DNA from: Deinococcus alpinitundrae
GTDB lineage: Bacteria > Deinococcota > Deinococci > Deinococcales > Deinococcaceae
Assembly (NCBI RefSeq): GCF_009982895.1
Contig: NZ_WXZL01000002.1
Coordinates: forward strand, 62,001 to 126,000
DNA length: 64,000 bases
Reading direction: 5' to 3'
Shown here: piece by piece, positions 19,681 through 29,139 of the stretch
Numbering within the stretch: position 1 is the stretch's first letter
How the letters are laid out: every line of letters begins with the position of its first letter
Program-made: the position numbers and the translations under genes
Notes under the pieces: model-generated
The model's input: the letters and a program-made list of their open reading frames with translations, nothing else
Told to the model about the DNA's origin: nothing
Databases searched by the model: none

Positions 19681-20559
19681 TCAGCCCTTGAGACCCGTCA
19701 GCACGATGCCCTCGATGATCTGCTTCTGGAAGAAGGCGAAGACCAGCAGCACTGGAATCACCGCCAGGCTCGACGCCGCCATGATCAGCCCCCACTGGGT
19801 TCCGGCCTCGCCGTTAAAGAGTGCCGTGCCCACCGGCAGGGTGCGGAACTCGGGCTTTTGAATGACGATCAGCGGCCATAAAAAGGCGTTCCAGTTGCCC
19901 AGAAAGCTGAAGATGGCCAGGCTCGCCAGCGCCGGGCGCACCAGCGGCAGCGCCACCCGCCAGAAGATGCCGAACTCGCTCATGCCGTCGATGCGTGCTG
20001 CCTCGATCAGGTCATTGGGCAGCGCCTCGAAGAACTGCCGCATCAAGAAGACACCGAAGGCGCTCATCAGGCCCGGAAACATGATCGAGAGGTAGGCTCC
20101 CGGCGTGGAATTGAGCAGATGAATGTCGGTGACGCCCACGAACCAGGGAATGATCAGCATCTCGGTGGGAATCATCAGGGTCGAGAGAATCAGGATAAAT
20201 ACGATGTTCTTGCCGGGAAAGTCGAATTTGGCGAGCGTGTAGCCCACCAGCGAGTCGAAAAACAGCACGCTGAGGGTGGTCACGCCCGCGACCAGCAAAC
20301 TGTTGCCGAACCAGGTCAGGAATTTGGTCTGGGTGATGACCTGGGTGTAGTTGGCGACGGTCGGCGACTCGGGGAAAAAGCCCAGGTTGAACAGTTCCTG
20401 AAAGCTCTTGAGGCTGGTCAGCAGCATCCAGGCGAACGGAAACAGGGTCACGACTGCGCCGATGGCCAGTACCAGATACGCCAGCAGCGTCTTGATATCG
20501 CGGCGCGGCGGTGTGGGGGTGTGGGCAGTGGTCAGATCGGTCTGCTGGGTCACGGTCAT
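19681..20559 (-). CDS. Carbohydrate ABC transporter permease (MalG-type), second cassette
   Basis: The 292-aa CUT1 permease has about six transmembrane helices and the EAA loop (IEAARIDGMSEFGIFWRVALPL). Its ATG overlaps the TGA of the upstream permease by one base. With the permease and SBP upstream it forms a three-gene importer that lacks both an ATPase and a linked hydrolase. Confidence 0.92.
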   Translation of the reverse strand: MTVTQQTDLTTAHTPTPPRRDIKTLLAYLVLAIGAVVTLFPFAWMLLTSLKSFQELFNLGFFPESPTVANYTQVITQTKFLTWFGNSLLVAGVTTLSVLFFDSLVGYTLAKFDFPGKNIVFILILSTLMIPTEMLIIPWFVGVTDIHLLNSTPGAYLSIMFPGLMSAFGVFLMRQFFEALPNDLIEAARIDGMSEFGIFWRVALPLVRPALASLAIFSFLGNWNAFLWPLIVIQKPEFRTLPVGTALFNGEAGTQWGLIMAASSLAVIPVLLVFAFFQKQIIEGIVLTGLKG

Positions 20560-21482
20560 CAGTAATCCACCCGCCGGGTCAGAAACCTGAGTTGCAGTAA
20601 AGTAATCACCAGAATAATCACGAACAGGACCACCGTGATGGCCGAGGCGTAGCCCATCTGAAACCGGCCGAACGCCATCTGGTAAATGTAGAGCGCAACC
20701 GTCATGGTGCTGCCCAGCGGCCCGCCTTGATCGGTGAAGTTGAGGTTCACGACCTGGGTAAAGAGTTGCAGGTAACTGATGGTGCCGGTGACGACGCTGA
20801 AGACGATAGTGGGGTTGAGCAGTGGCAGCGTGATTTTCCAGAACGCGGCGCTGCCCGAGGCCCCGTCGATCTCGGCGGCCTCATAGAAGGTGCGCGGAAT
20901 AGCCGAGAGGCCCGCCAGAAACAGCACGACCTGGAATCCCAGGTTCTGCCACACGACCAGCGCGGTGGTGGTCGCCAGCGCCTGGCCCGGCGAGGTCAGG
21001 AACGGTTGCGGCGGGAGATGCAGCCAGATCAGGAAGGTGTTGACCGGTCCGAACTGCGGGCTGAACAGCCACTGCCATACCCAGGCGGCGGCCACGATGG
21101 GGGTCACATACGGCGCGAAGTACAGCGCCCGGAACAGCCCTTGCAGCGCCCGAATCTTGCCCAGCAGCAGCGCCACGCCCAGTCCCAGCACGATCTGTGC
21201 CGGAACGCCGATCAGGGTATAGAGCGCCGTGTTGACCAGGGCCTTGCCGAAAATGGCGTCCTGGACGAGGCGGCTGTAATTCTTGCCGCCCACGTAGGGC
21301 TGCACTTCCTTGAGGATGTTCCAGTCGTACAGGCTCAGCCGCAGCGCCACCAGCGTCGGCAGAAAGCGCACGATCAGGAAAAAAAGCAGCGGCAGCAGCA
21401 AGAAGGTGTAGGCGGTGATGGTCTGGCGGCGCTTGAGGCTGCCGGGGCGGCGCAGCGGGACGGACGCGGGCGAGGCAGTCAC
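20559..21482 (-). CDS. Carbohydrate ABC transporter permease (MalF-type), second cassette
   Basis: The 307-aa MalF-type permease starts at a GTG (21482) and carries the loop FYEAAEIDGASGSAAFWKITLPLL. It pairs with the MalG-type protein downstream. The 207-bp gap between it and the SBP gene contains no gene and no strong hairpin that I can see. Confidence 0.92.
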   Translation of the reverse strand: MTASPASVPLRRPGSLKRRQTITAYTFLLLPLLFFLIVRFLPTLVALRLSLYDWNILKEVQPYVGGKNYSRLVQDAIFGKALVNTALYTLIGVPAQIVLGLGVALLLGKIRALQGLFRALYFAPYVTPIVAAAWVWQWLFSPQFGPVNTFLIWLHLPPQPFLTSPGQALATTTALVVWQNLGFQVVLFLAGLSAIPRTFYEAAEIDGASGSAAFWKITLPLLNPTIVFSVVTGTISYLQLFTQVVNLNFTDQGGPLGSTMTVALYIYQMAFGRFQMGYASAITVVLFVIILVITLLQLRFLTRRVDY

Positions 21483-21689
21483 ACAGAACCTGTTTCCGTG
21501 AAGTCGGCGGTCGGCTGAGTGGGGACGCGGGAGGTGATGGTTCTTCTTCTCATTCCGGCCTCAATAAACGCCTTCACAACCTGACCTGTGTCCTTTTGGA
21601 AGGGCGAGGCAAAGCTGTGAAAGCGTGTCGGGTGAATGGCAAACGAACCCAAGCCGGTCAGTTGGCCGCGAGATCAGCAGGAAAGTGGC

Positions 21690-22940
21690 TTATTTCTTGT
21701 AATAATCGTCCAGAACCTTCTGCTCGCTGGTCGCCGCCGCTTTCACGGCGTTGGCGGGCGAGTTGCCCTGGAGCAGCACGGTGTTGATGGCGTCCACCCA
21801 GGCCTTGCGCTGCCCGGCCTCGTCCACGAACACCGTCGAGGAGGCGTAGGGCAAGCTGGCCACGAACGGTCCGAACACCGGGTCCTTGCGCAGCGCCGGG
21901 TCAGCGGCCAGTTTACGGCTGGCCGGAATCTCGCCCACATTCTGCAACCAGTAGCGCTGCGTCTCGGCGCTGGTCAGGAACTTCATGAACTTGACCGAGG
22001 CGGCCAGCTTGTCACCCTTGGCGTTCTTGGTGATGCCGTTGACCCAGTAGGAGCCGAAGTTGTCCTTTTCCTTGGCATTGCTGGTCAGCACCGGCAACTG
22101 GGCCACACCCCAGTCGAACTTGGCTCCGCTCTTGATTGTGCCCACCGCGAACGAGCCGTCGATGATCATGCCGACCTTGCCCGCGATAAAGGCGTCGCGG
22201 TAGCTGTTGTTGCCGGGGAAGAAGTTCGGCACGCCCAGCTTGTACTTGGTCTGCAAGTCGGTGTAAAAGGCCATGGCCTTGGCTCCAGCGTCGGAGTTGT
22301 AGGTGACCGTCTTGCCGTCCTTGCTGTACGGCTGGCCGCCGAACTGCCGCACCAGCACCTCGCGCAACACGTGGTAGTCCTGGCCGTCGGGCTGGATGCC
22401 GAAGCCCAGTGTGGTGTATCTCGGCGGCGCGCCCTGCACGATCTTTCCGGCGTCGGCGATGAACTCGTCCCAGGTCTTGGGCGGCGTTTTGATGCCGGCG
22501 GCCTTGAACAGGTCCTTGTTGTAGAAGACGGCCAGGGTGCGCACGGCGGTGGGCAGGGCATAGTACTTGCCGTTCATCTTGGCGGTCTTGACCATCGGCG
22601 CGTAGGTCGCGTCGGTCAGCACGGTGGGGAAGTCCTTGGTGGGCAGCGGCTGCAAGTATCCGGCGTCGACGTACTGCGGCAGCCAGCCGTAATACAGGTT
22701 CACCACGTCCGGTCCCTGTCCGGCGGGCACGCTGGAGGCGACCTTCTGGCTATAGGCGTCGTAGGGAAAATTCTCCTGCTTGACGGTGATGTCGGGGTTG
22801 GCGGCCTCGAACTTCTTGATAAGTTCGTTGATGGCCGTGACCTTGCTGGCGTAATCGTACTGCCAGTAGGTGATGGTGACCGGCGCAGCGGCTGCAGAAG
22901 CAATTGAGAGGCCAAGGGCCAGCGTGAGCAGTTTCTTCAT
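21690..22940 (-). CDS. Sugar ABC transporter substrate-binding protein, second cassette
   Basis: The 416-aa protein has a signal peptide (MKKLLTLALGLSIASAAAAP, no lipobox) and a type-1 solute-binding fold (VTITYWQYDYASKVTAINELIKKFEAANPDI; GPDVVNLYYGWLPQYVDAGYL). It binds an undetermined sugar for the two permeases that follow. GGAGGA stands before the ATG at 22940. The longer in-frame start at 23171 is unlikely, as it would precede the signal peptide with a Pro-rich extension and run into the lyase gene. Confidence 0.92.
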   Translation of the reverse strand: MKKLLTLALGLSIASAAAAPVTITYWQYDYASKVTAINELIKKFEAANPDITVKQENFPYDAYSQKVASSVPAGQGPDVVNLYYGWLPQYVDAGYLQPLPTKDFPTVLTDATYAPMVKTAKMNGKYYALPTAVRTLAVFYNKDLFKAAGIKTPPKTWDEFIADAGKIVQGAPPRYTTLGFGIQPDGQDYHVLREVLVRQFGGQPYSKDGKTVTYNSDAGAKAMAFYTDLQTKYKLGVPNFFPGNNSYRDAFIAGKVGMIIDGSFAVGTIKSGAKFDWGVAQLPVLTSNAKEKDNFGSYWVNGITKNAKGDKLAASVKFMKFLTSAETQRYWLQNVGEIPASRKLAADPALRKDPVFGPFVASLPYASSTVFVDEAGQRKAWVDAINTVLLQGNSPANAVKAAATSEQKVLDDYYKK

Positions 22941-23012
22941 GGCATTCCTCCAGGGTGCAGCGGGCGGGTCAGTCAGGCGGCGCCTGTCCCGCGTGAAGTT
23001 GAGATGAGACGA

Positions 23013-23042
23013 AGCATAGAGAATGTTCGGCCCTGCTGTCTC
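23013..23042 (-). promoter_or_regulatory. Possible promoter of the second CUT1 cassette
   Basis: GAGACA (23037-23042) and TATGCT (23013-23018) on the minus strand are 18 bp apart, giving a leader of about 65 nt. The -35 box is only a four-of-six match, and it overlaps the end of the lyase gene. Confidence 0.35.
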
Positions 23043-24483
23043 AGACTGAATTACCTTTGGTGGGTTCAGCGCTCTCTGAGGAGCGGCCTTCCAGTGCGGC
23101 GCGGGCGGCGGCGAAGCGGGCACTGGCCCCGTCGTGGCGCTGGCTGTCAGCCTCAAGGCGCTGGCGGGCAAAGGTCAGGTGGCCGCTGATGGTCTCGGGC
23201 GCAGGCCCTCCGTAGGTCGTGCGCCGCGCCACGAAATTGGCCGGGTCGAGCGCCGCGCGCCACACCGCTTCCGGAAGCGCCACACCCACCGCCTCAAGGT
23301 CGGTCTGCTGCACTTGGCTGAGACTGCGCCCCTCACCGTGCAGCCGTGAGAGTAGCGCCTTGACGGCGGCGTGCGCTTCCCGGAAGCCGCCCTGACCACT
23401 CCTTGCCAGCGCGTCGGCCAGTTCGGTGACGGCCGCCTCGCCGCCGCTGGCCTCCTCGCGCCACTGCTGGCGGTTGATGGTGGGCGAGAGCAGCGTCACG
23501 GTCAGCAAATCCACCGCCTCGCCGAATTCCTGCCACATGGTGTGCAGTGGCGGCTGCATATCGGGACCGGGGTCGTTGATGTCGCCGAACGGCACGTTGT
23601 GGGCGCTCAGGACGATGCTGCCCGCTGCGCCGATAGCCTTGCTGAGCTTGGTACGGGCGTGCTCCAGCGCCACCGGGTTGCGCTTTTGCGGCATCACGCT
23701 CGATCCCTGCACCAGACCGTCGGCCAGGCTGAGCAGCCCCCGCGAGGCCCAGAACAGCAAGTCGTGGACGGCCCGCGACAGGGTGGTGGCCGCCGTCGTC
23801 ACCGCTCCGGCCACCTCGACCTGCCAATCGCTGGTCGAGACGGCGTCGTAGGTGTTCTCGATGGGCCGCCCGAAGGCCAGCAGCTCGGCGGTCAGGGCGC
23901 GGTCGATCGGAAAGCTGGTGCCGCCCAGGGCGACCGCACCCATCGGGGAGAGATTGAGCCGGTCCAGCGCCGAGAAGAGCCGCTCCACGTCGCGCGACAG
24001 CACATTTTCCAGGCCGCACAGATAATGTGCCAGGGTGGTCGGCTGGGCGGGCTGGTGGTGGGTGTAGGCCACGATCAGGGTCTCTTTCTCGCGTCCGGCC
24101 AGATCGAGCAGGGTCAGGCGCAGCGTCATCAGCCTCAGAATGGCCCGCATCAGCCGCGCGCGGGCGCTCAGGCGGTAGATGGTCATGTCGAGGTCGTTGC
24201 GCGACAGGGCGGTGCGGAGTGCTCCCGCCGCCTGCTTGTCGCGCTCCGAGAGCTGCCGGTCCAGGGTAAAGAACACATCCTCGATGCTGGGATCGTAGGC
24301 CGGAAACGGGCGTTGCCGCAGCTCGCGCAGCAGTTCGAGCGCCCGGCCCGCGCCCGCCACACCCTGCACCTCCAGCATCCAGGCGTGGGCGCTCAGCGCA
24401 TCGAACAGGTGCGGCAGCAGGTGGGCGCGGGCGTACTCGTAGTCGGGCCGCAGCACCGCTTCGAGGTAGGTGTCATGCCACAC
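23041..24483 (-). CDS. Argininosuccinate lyase-like enzyme (fumarase/aspartase superfamily)
   Basis: The 480-aa protein has the superfamily signature GSSVMPQKRNP, the THHQPAQPTTLAHYL block and the TSDWQVE block around the active site. It cleaves a C-N bond with release of fumarate in characterised relatives. After the signature the sequence (VALEHARTKLSKAIG...HNVPFGDINDPGPDMQP) differs from standard ArgH, which has a KDMQEDKEP-type segment, so the substrate may not be argininosuccinate. I chose the GTG at 24483 because CGGAG lies seven bases upstream; an in-frame start at 24618 would overlap the divergent dehydrogenase gene. No arginine-synthesis genes are nearby. Confidence 0.8.
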   Translation of the reverse strand: MWHDTYLEAVLRPDYEYARAHLLPHLFDALSAHAWMLEVQGVAGAGRALELLRELRQRPFPAYDPSIEDVFFTLDRQLSERDKQAAGALRTALSRNDLDMTIYRLSARARLMRAILRLMTLRLTLLDLAGREKETLIVAYTHHQPAQPTTLAHYLCGLENVLSRDVERLFSALDRLNLSPMGAVALGGTSFPIDRALTAELLAFGRPIENTYDAVSTSDWQVEVAGAVTTAATTLSRAVHDLLFWASRGLLSLADGLVQGSSVMPQKRNPVALEHARTKLSKAIGAAGSIVLSAHNVPFGDINDPGPDMQPPLHTMWQEFGEAVDLLTVTLLSPTINRQQWREEASGGEAAVTELADALARSGQGGFREAHAAVKALLSRLHGEGRSLSQVQQTDLEAVGVALPEAVWRAALDPANFVARRTTYGGPAPETISGHLTFARQRLEADSQRHDGASARFAAARAALEGRSSESAEPTKGNSV

Positions 24484-24567
24484 CGAGCAGCTCCGAGAAG
24501 ACCATACGCGCCAGTCTAGCGCTGCTGGCGGCGCAGCGGTCCGAACGAAGTCCGGGTGCGGGTGCTC

Positions 24568-24573
24568 TAGAGT
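24568..24573 (+). promoter_or_regulatory. Leaderless -10 box of the alcohol dehydrogenase gene
   Basis: TAGAGT, seven bases before the ATG at 24581; no Shine-Dalgarno site is present. Confidence 0.5.
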
Positions 24574-24580
24574 GGCCCGC

Positions 24581-25654
24581 ATGACTGCTCCCGAACCGTC
24601 CGCCGTCCGCACCGTCAATGCCTACGCCGCCCAGAGCGCCAGCACCCCGCTCGCGCCGCACCCGATCACCCGCCGGGCGGTGGGGCCGCACGACATTCAG
24701 ATCGACATTCTCTACTCGGGTGTGTGCCACTCCGACGTGCACCAGGCCCGCAGCGAGTGGGGGCCGAGCATTTATCCGCTGGTGCCGGGCCACGAGATCG
24801 TGGGGCGGGTGACGGCGGTGGGCGAGGCGGTCGGCAAGTTCAAGGTGGGTGACCTGGCCGGGGTGGGTTGTCTGGTCGACAGTTGCCAGCACTGCGACGC
24901 CTGCGCTGAGGGCGACGAGCAGTACTGCGAGAACGGCGCGACCCCCACCTACAATGGCCGCGAGCGCGAGTCCCGCGAGCCGACGTATGGGGGGTACTCC
25001 ACCGAGATCGTGGTCAAGGAGAGCTTCGCCGTGCGCGTGCCGGAGAATCTCGACCTCAAGGCGGTGGCCCCGCTGCTGTGCGCGGGCATCACCATGTACT
25101 CGCCGCTGCGCCACTGGAAGATCGGCAGCGACCACAAGGTCGCCGTGGTGGGCCTGGGCGGGCTGGGCCACATGGGCATCAAGCTGGCGCGCGCGCTGGG
25201 TGCGGACGTGACGGTCTTCACGACGTCTCAGGGCAAGGCCGCCGACGCCCTGGCACTCGGGGCGCACCAGGTGGTCATCAGCAGCGATCAGGCCGCCATG
25301 AAAGCGGTGCGCAACAGCTACGACTTCATTCTCAGCACGGTGCCCTCGGCGCACGACCTGGCACCGTACCTCAAGACCCTGCGCCGCGACGGCCAGCTCG
25401 TCATCGTGGGCGCGCTGGAACCGGTGGGCGTCAACGGTATGCAGCTCGTCTCGCACCGCCGCAGCGTGGCTGGCAGCAACATCGGCGGCATCGCCGAGAC
25501 CCAGGAAATGCTGGATTTCTGCGGCGAGCACGGCATCGTGGCCGACGTGGAGATGATTGAGATGCAGGATATCAACACGGCCTACGAGCGGATGCTCAAA
25601 AACGACGTGAAGTACCGCTTCGTGATCGATATGGCGTCGCTGAAAAATCAGTGA
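24581..25654 (+). CDS. Zinc-dependent NAD(P) alcohol dehydrogenase (YahK/CAD type)
   Basis: The 357-aa medium-chain dehydrogenase has the catalytic zinc ligands in GVCHSDVHQ and PGHEIVG, and four structural-zinc Cys in CQHCDACAEGDEQYC. The nucleotide-binding loop is GLGGLGHMGIKLA. The pattern fits the cinnamyl-alcohol-dehydrogenase/YahK group, which reduces aldehydes to primary alcohols, usually with NADPH. The start at 24581 follows a TAGAGT box with no ribosome site. It is divergent from the lyase gene (97 bp apart) and convergent with the fatty-acid oxidation genes. Confidence 0.93.
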   Translation: MTAPEPSAVRTVNAYAAQSASTPLAPHPITRRAVGPHDIQIDILYSGVCHSDVHQARSEWGPSIYPLVPGHEIVGRVTAVGEAVGKFKVGDLAGVGCLVDSCQHCDACAEGDEQYCENGATPTYNGRERESREPTYGGYSTEIVVKESFAVRVPENLDLKAVAPLLCAGITMYSPLRHWKIGSDHKVAVVGLGGLGHMGIKLARALGADVTVFTTSQGKAADALALGAHQVVISSDQAAMKAVRNSYDFILSTVPSAHDLAPYLKTLRRDGQLVIVGALEPVGVNGMQLVSHRRSVAGSNIGGIAETQEMLDFCGEHGIVADVEMIEMQDINTAYERMLKNDVKYRFVIDMASLKNQ

Positions 25655-25693
25655 TGGACGGAGCCGGGGCCGTGCTCTTCGATGTGCCGGAAC

Positions 25694-25918
25694 TCAGGCC
25701 TTGAAGTTCACGCCGCTCCCCACCGCCCGCAGCCGACTATCGAGGACGCGGGCAGCCTGGGGCGTGGCGAACAAGCTGTAGATGTCCACGCAGCAGCCGC
25801 AGCCGGCGTTGCTGAGCACGTCCACGTCCAGCCCATTTTCTCCGGCCCACGCTCGAAAAATCTCGGCTTCCTGCGGCTGGTCGGCATTCAGGATCACCTC
25901 AAGCTCGACGCCCGACAT
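25694..25918 (-). CDS. Small 74-aa CGCC protein coupled to acyl-CoA dehydrogenase
   Basis: The ATG follows the acyl-CoA dehydrogenase stop with no gap (TGA-ATG), and AGGTGA upstream can serve as ribosome site. The product is a small soluble alpha/beta-looking protein with an AGCGCCVD motif in the middle and no signal peptide. The vicinal Cys could bind metal or act as a redox pair. I do not recognise a family. The position suggests a partner or accessory of the upstream dehydrogenase; this is inference. Confidence 0.65.
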   Translation of the reverse strand: MSGVELEVILNADQPQEAEIFRAWAGENGLDVDVLSNAGCGCCVDIYSLFATPQAARVLDSRLRAVGSGVNFKA

Positions 25919-27096
25919 TCACCTGGCCCGTTCGCGGAACACCGCCCGCGAGATCACCAGTTTCTGGATCTCGGTGGTGCCCTCATACAGCTCGGTGACT
26001 TTGGCGTCGCGGTAGAGCCGTTCCACCGGAAAGTCGCGGCTGTAGCCGTTGCCGCCGAACACCTGAATGGCGTCGCGGGTCACGTCCACCGCCGTGTCGG
26101 AGGCCAGCAGCTTGGCCATGCTGGCCTCCTTGCCGAATGCCTGGCCTTGGTCCTTGAGCCAGGCGGCCTTGAGCGCCACCAGCCGGGCGGCCTCGATGCG
26201 GGCGGCCATCTCGGCGATCTTGAAGCTGACGCCCTGAAATTCCGAGATCTTCTTGCCGAACTGCTCGCGCTCCAGGGCGTAGTCGGTGGCGGCCTCGAAA
26301 GCGGCGCGGGCGATGCCGATGGCCTGCATGGCAATGCCGATGCGCCCGGCGTCGAGGCTGCCCAGCGCGATCTTGAGGCCCATGCCTTCCTCGCCCACCA
26401 ATTGATCTCGGCCCACCCGCACGCCGTCAAACTGCACCGTGCCGCTGTGGGCCGCGTGCAGGCCCAGCTTCTCCTCGGGTTTGCCGAACGAGAGGCCCGG
26501 CGCGTCCTTGTCGACCACGAAGCAGCTCACACCGCTGGCCCCCGCGCCGCCCGTGCGGGCCATGACGAGGTAGGTCTGCGCCTGGCCCAGACTGGTGATC
26601 CAGGCTTTGGCTCCGTTCAAGGTCCAGCCGCCTTCGTCCGGCTCGGCCCGCAGCTTCAGCGCCGCCGCATCCGACCCGGCCCCCGATTCGGTGAGGCAAA
26701 ATGCGCCGATGTGCTGCCCCGTCGCCAGCGAGCGCAGGTACTTTTCCTTCTGGGCGATGCTGCCGTACCCCAGCAGCATCTGGGTGGGCAGGCCGTTTTG
26801 CACACTGACGATGACGCCCACACTGGCGTCTGCCGCCGAGATTTCCTCCAGGCACAGGGCGTAGGTCAGGCTGTCGAGACCCGAGCCGCCCCACGCCTCC
26901 GGCACGGTGGCCCCCAGCAGGCCCAACTCGGCCAGCCCACGCAGTTGTGGCCAGGGAAACGCGCCGTTGCGGTCGTACTCGGCGGCCAGGGGCGCGATCT
27001 GCTCGCGGCAGTAGGCCCGCACGTGCTCGATGATGAGGCGCTGGTCGTCGTCGGGCTGGAAACCGAAGCCGCTCTGAGCGCTGGTCTGAGTGCTGC

Positions 27097-27100
<4 letters not shown>
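25919..27100 (-). CDS. Acyl-CoA dehydrogenase
   Basis: The 393-aa FAD flavoprotein oxidises acyl-CoA to trans-2-enoyl-CoA. It shows the family blocks [17 protein letters not shown] and [13 protein letters not shown] (flavin and substrate binding), [12 protein letters not shown], and the C-terminal [11 protein letters not shown] that contains the catalytic Glu of short-chain enzymes. The GTG at 27100 overlaps the thiolase stop (GTGA), so the two are coupled; this start is preferred to one 15 codons upstream inside the thiolase. Electron acceptor genes (etf) are not in the window. Confidence 0.94.
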
Positions 27101-28278
<1,178 letters not shown>

Positions 28279-28394
28279 GAAGACTCCTTGAGTTTGAGAG
28301 GCTGGGGTGAATACCGTTCAGGGTAGGCAAAAGAGAGGGTGGGGAGTGTGAGAGTGTGCGGGAAAGTCGGCGCGGCGAGTCGGGGAGAGGTTGC

Positions 28395-28426
28395 AAAATG
28401 GCCCCGCCCCATCAAGGGGAAGGGCC
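28395..28426 (-). terminator. Terminator after the F420-type oxidoreductase gene
   Basis: On the minus strand GGCCC-TT-CCCC pairs with GGGG-CG-GGGCC around a 5-nt loop (two-base internal mismatch) and is followed by ATTTT. It lies 22 bp past the stop at 28448 and upstream of the thiolase gene. Confidence 0.7.
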
Positions 28427-28447
28427 AGCGCCAGTTGGTTTTTGAGG

Positions 28448-29068
28448 TTACTGCTTCTCCAGAATCTCCCGTGCCTGCTCGGCGTTCACCTCAGCTCCGT
28501 AAATCGGCGTGCCGGGCTGCTGGTTCTTGCTGTGCTCCAGATCGCCGTTGTCCACTGACGCGAAGCCGATCGCTTCAATCAAGGTCTGAACCACCGCCTT
28601 GGCCTCGGCGTCGTCCGAGGCGATCGGAATGGCCCGGCGCTCGCTGAGCGGCTTGCTGGTGTCGCCCAGCGTTTCCAGGTGGGCCGCTTGAATGGCGTTG
28701 AAGGCCTTGACCACCCGCGCCCCCGGCAGATGGCGGGCCATGAAGGCGCTCTCTGACAGACCGCCCAGATCAATTTCTCCGTCGCGCTGGGGGTAATAGT
28801 TGGCCGTGTCGATCACGATCTTGTTTTTGAGTTGCACCGCAGGCAAGTCGGCGTAATTTCCGAACGGCACCGTTTCGATGACCAGTTCGCCGAAGCGGGC
28901 CGCGTCCTCGTTGCTGAACGCCTTGACGCCGTGCCCGAGTTGCGCTGCGAGGTCGCGCAGCGTGTCGGGGCCGCGTGAATTGCTGATGCCGACGTCGTGG
29001 CCTGCCTCGGCCAGCAGCCGGGCGAGTGCTTTGCCGATGTGTCCTGCACCGAGAATGCCTATTTTCAT
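28448..29068 (-). CDS. NADP oxidoreductase of the coenzyme F420-dependent family
   Basis: The 206-aa protein is a single Rossmann domain starting GILGAGHIGKALARLLAEAGHDVGISNSRGP, with VIDTANYYPQRDGE and RVVKAFNAI further on, as in the F420_oxidored / NPD group. Bacterial members often reduce ketones or imines with NADPH; Deinococcus is not expected to rely on F420, so the cofactor partner is open. TATAAT (consensus) lies six bases before the ATG and no ribosome site is present, so the mRNA is probably leaderless. Confidence 0.85.
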   Translation of the reverse strand: MKIGILGAGHIGKALARLLAEAGHDVGISNSRGPDTLRDLAAQLGHGVKAFSNEDAARFGELVIETVPFGNYADLPAVQLKNKIVIDTANYYPQRDGEIDLGGLSESAFMARHLPGARVVKAFNAIQAAHLETLGDTSKPLSERRAIPIASDDAEAKAVVQTLIEAIGFASVDNGDLEHSKNQQPGTPIYGAEVNAEQAREILEKQ

Positions 29069-29074
29069 ACGTCG

Positions 29075-29080
29075 ATTATA
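29075..29080 (-). promoter_or_regulatory. Leaderless consensus -10 box
   Basis: Perfect TATAAT on the minus strand six bases before the ATG at 29068. Its -35 position overlaps the hairpin that terminates the upstream SDR gene. No TTGACA-like element is seen. Confidence 0.7.
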
Positions 29081-29090
29081 AAAGCACTTT

Positions 29091-29127
29091 GGAAAAGAAA
29101 GCGAGCTATACAGCCATACGCTCGCTT
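29091..29127 (-). terminator. Terminator of the HSD10-like SDR gene
   Basis: Perfect 8-bp arms AAGCGAGC / GCTCGCTT with a 13-nt loop, followed on the minus strand by TCTTTTCC. It lies 12 bp past the SDR stop at 29140. The plus-strand side also has an A/T-rich flank. Confidence 0.8.
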
Positions 29128-29139
29128 AAATTTTCTTAA

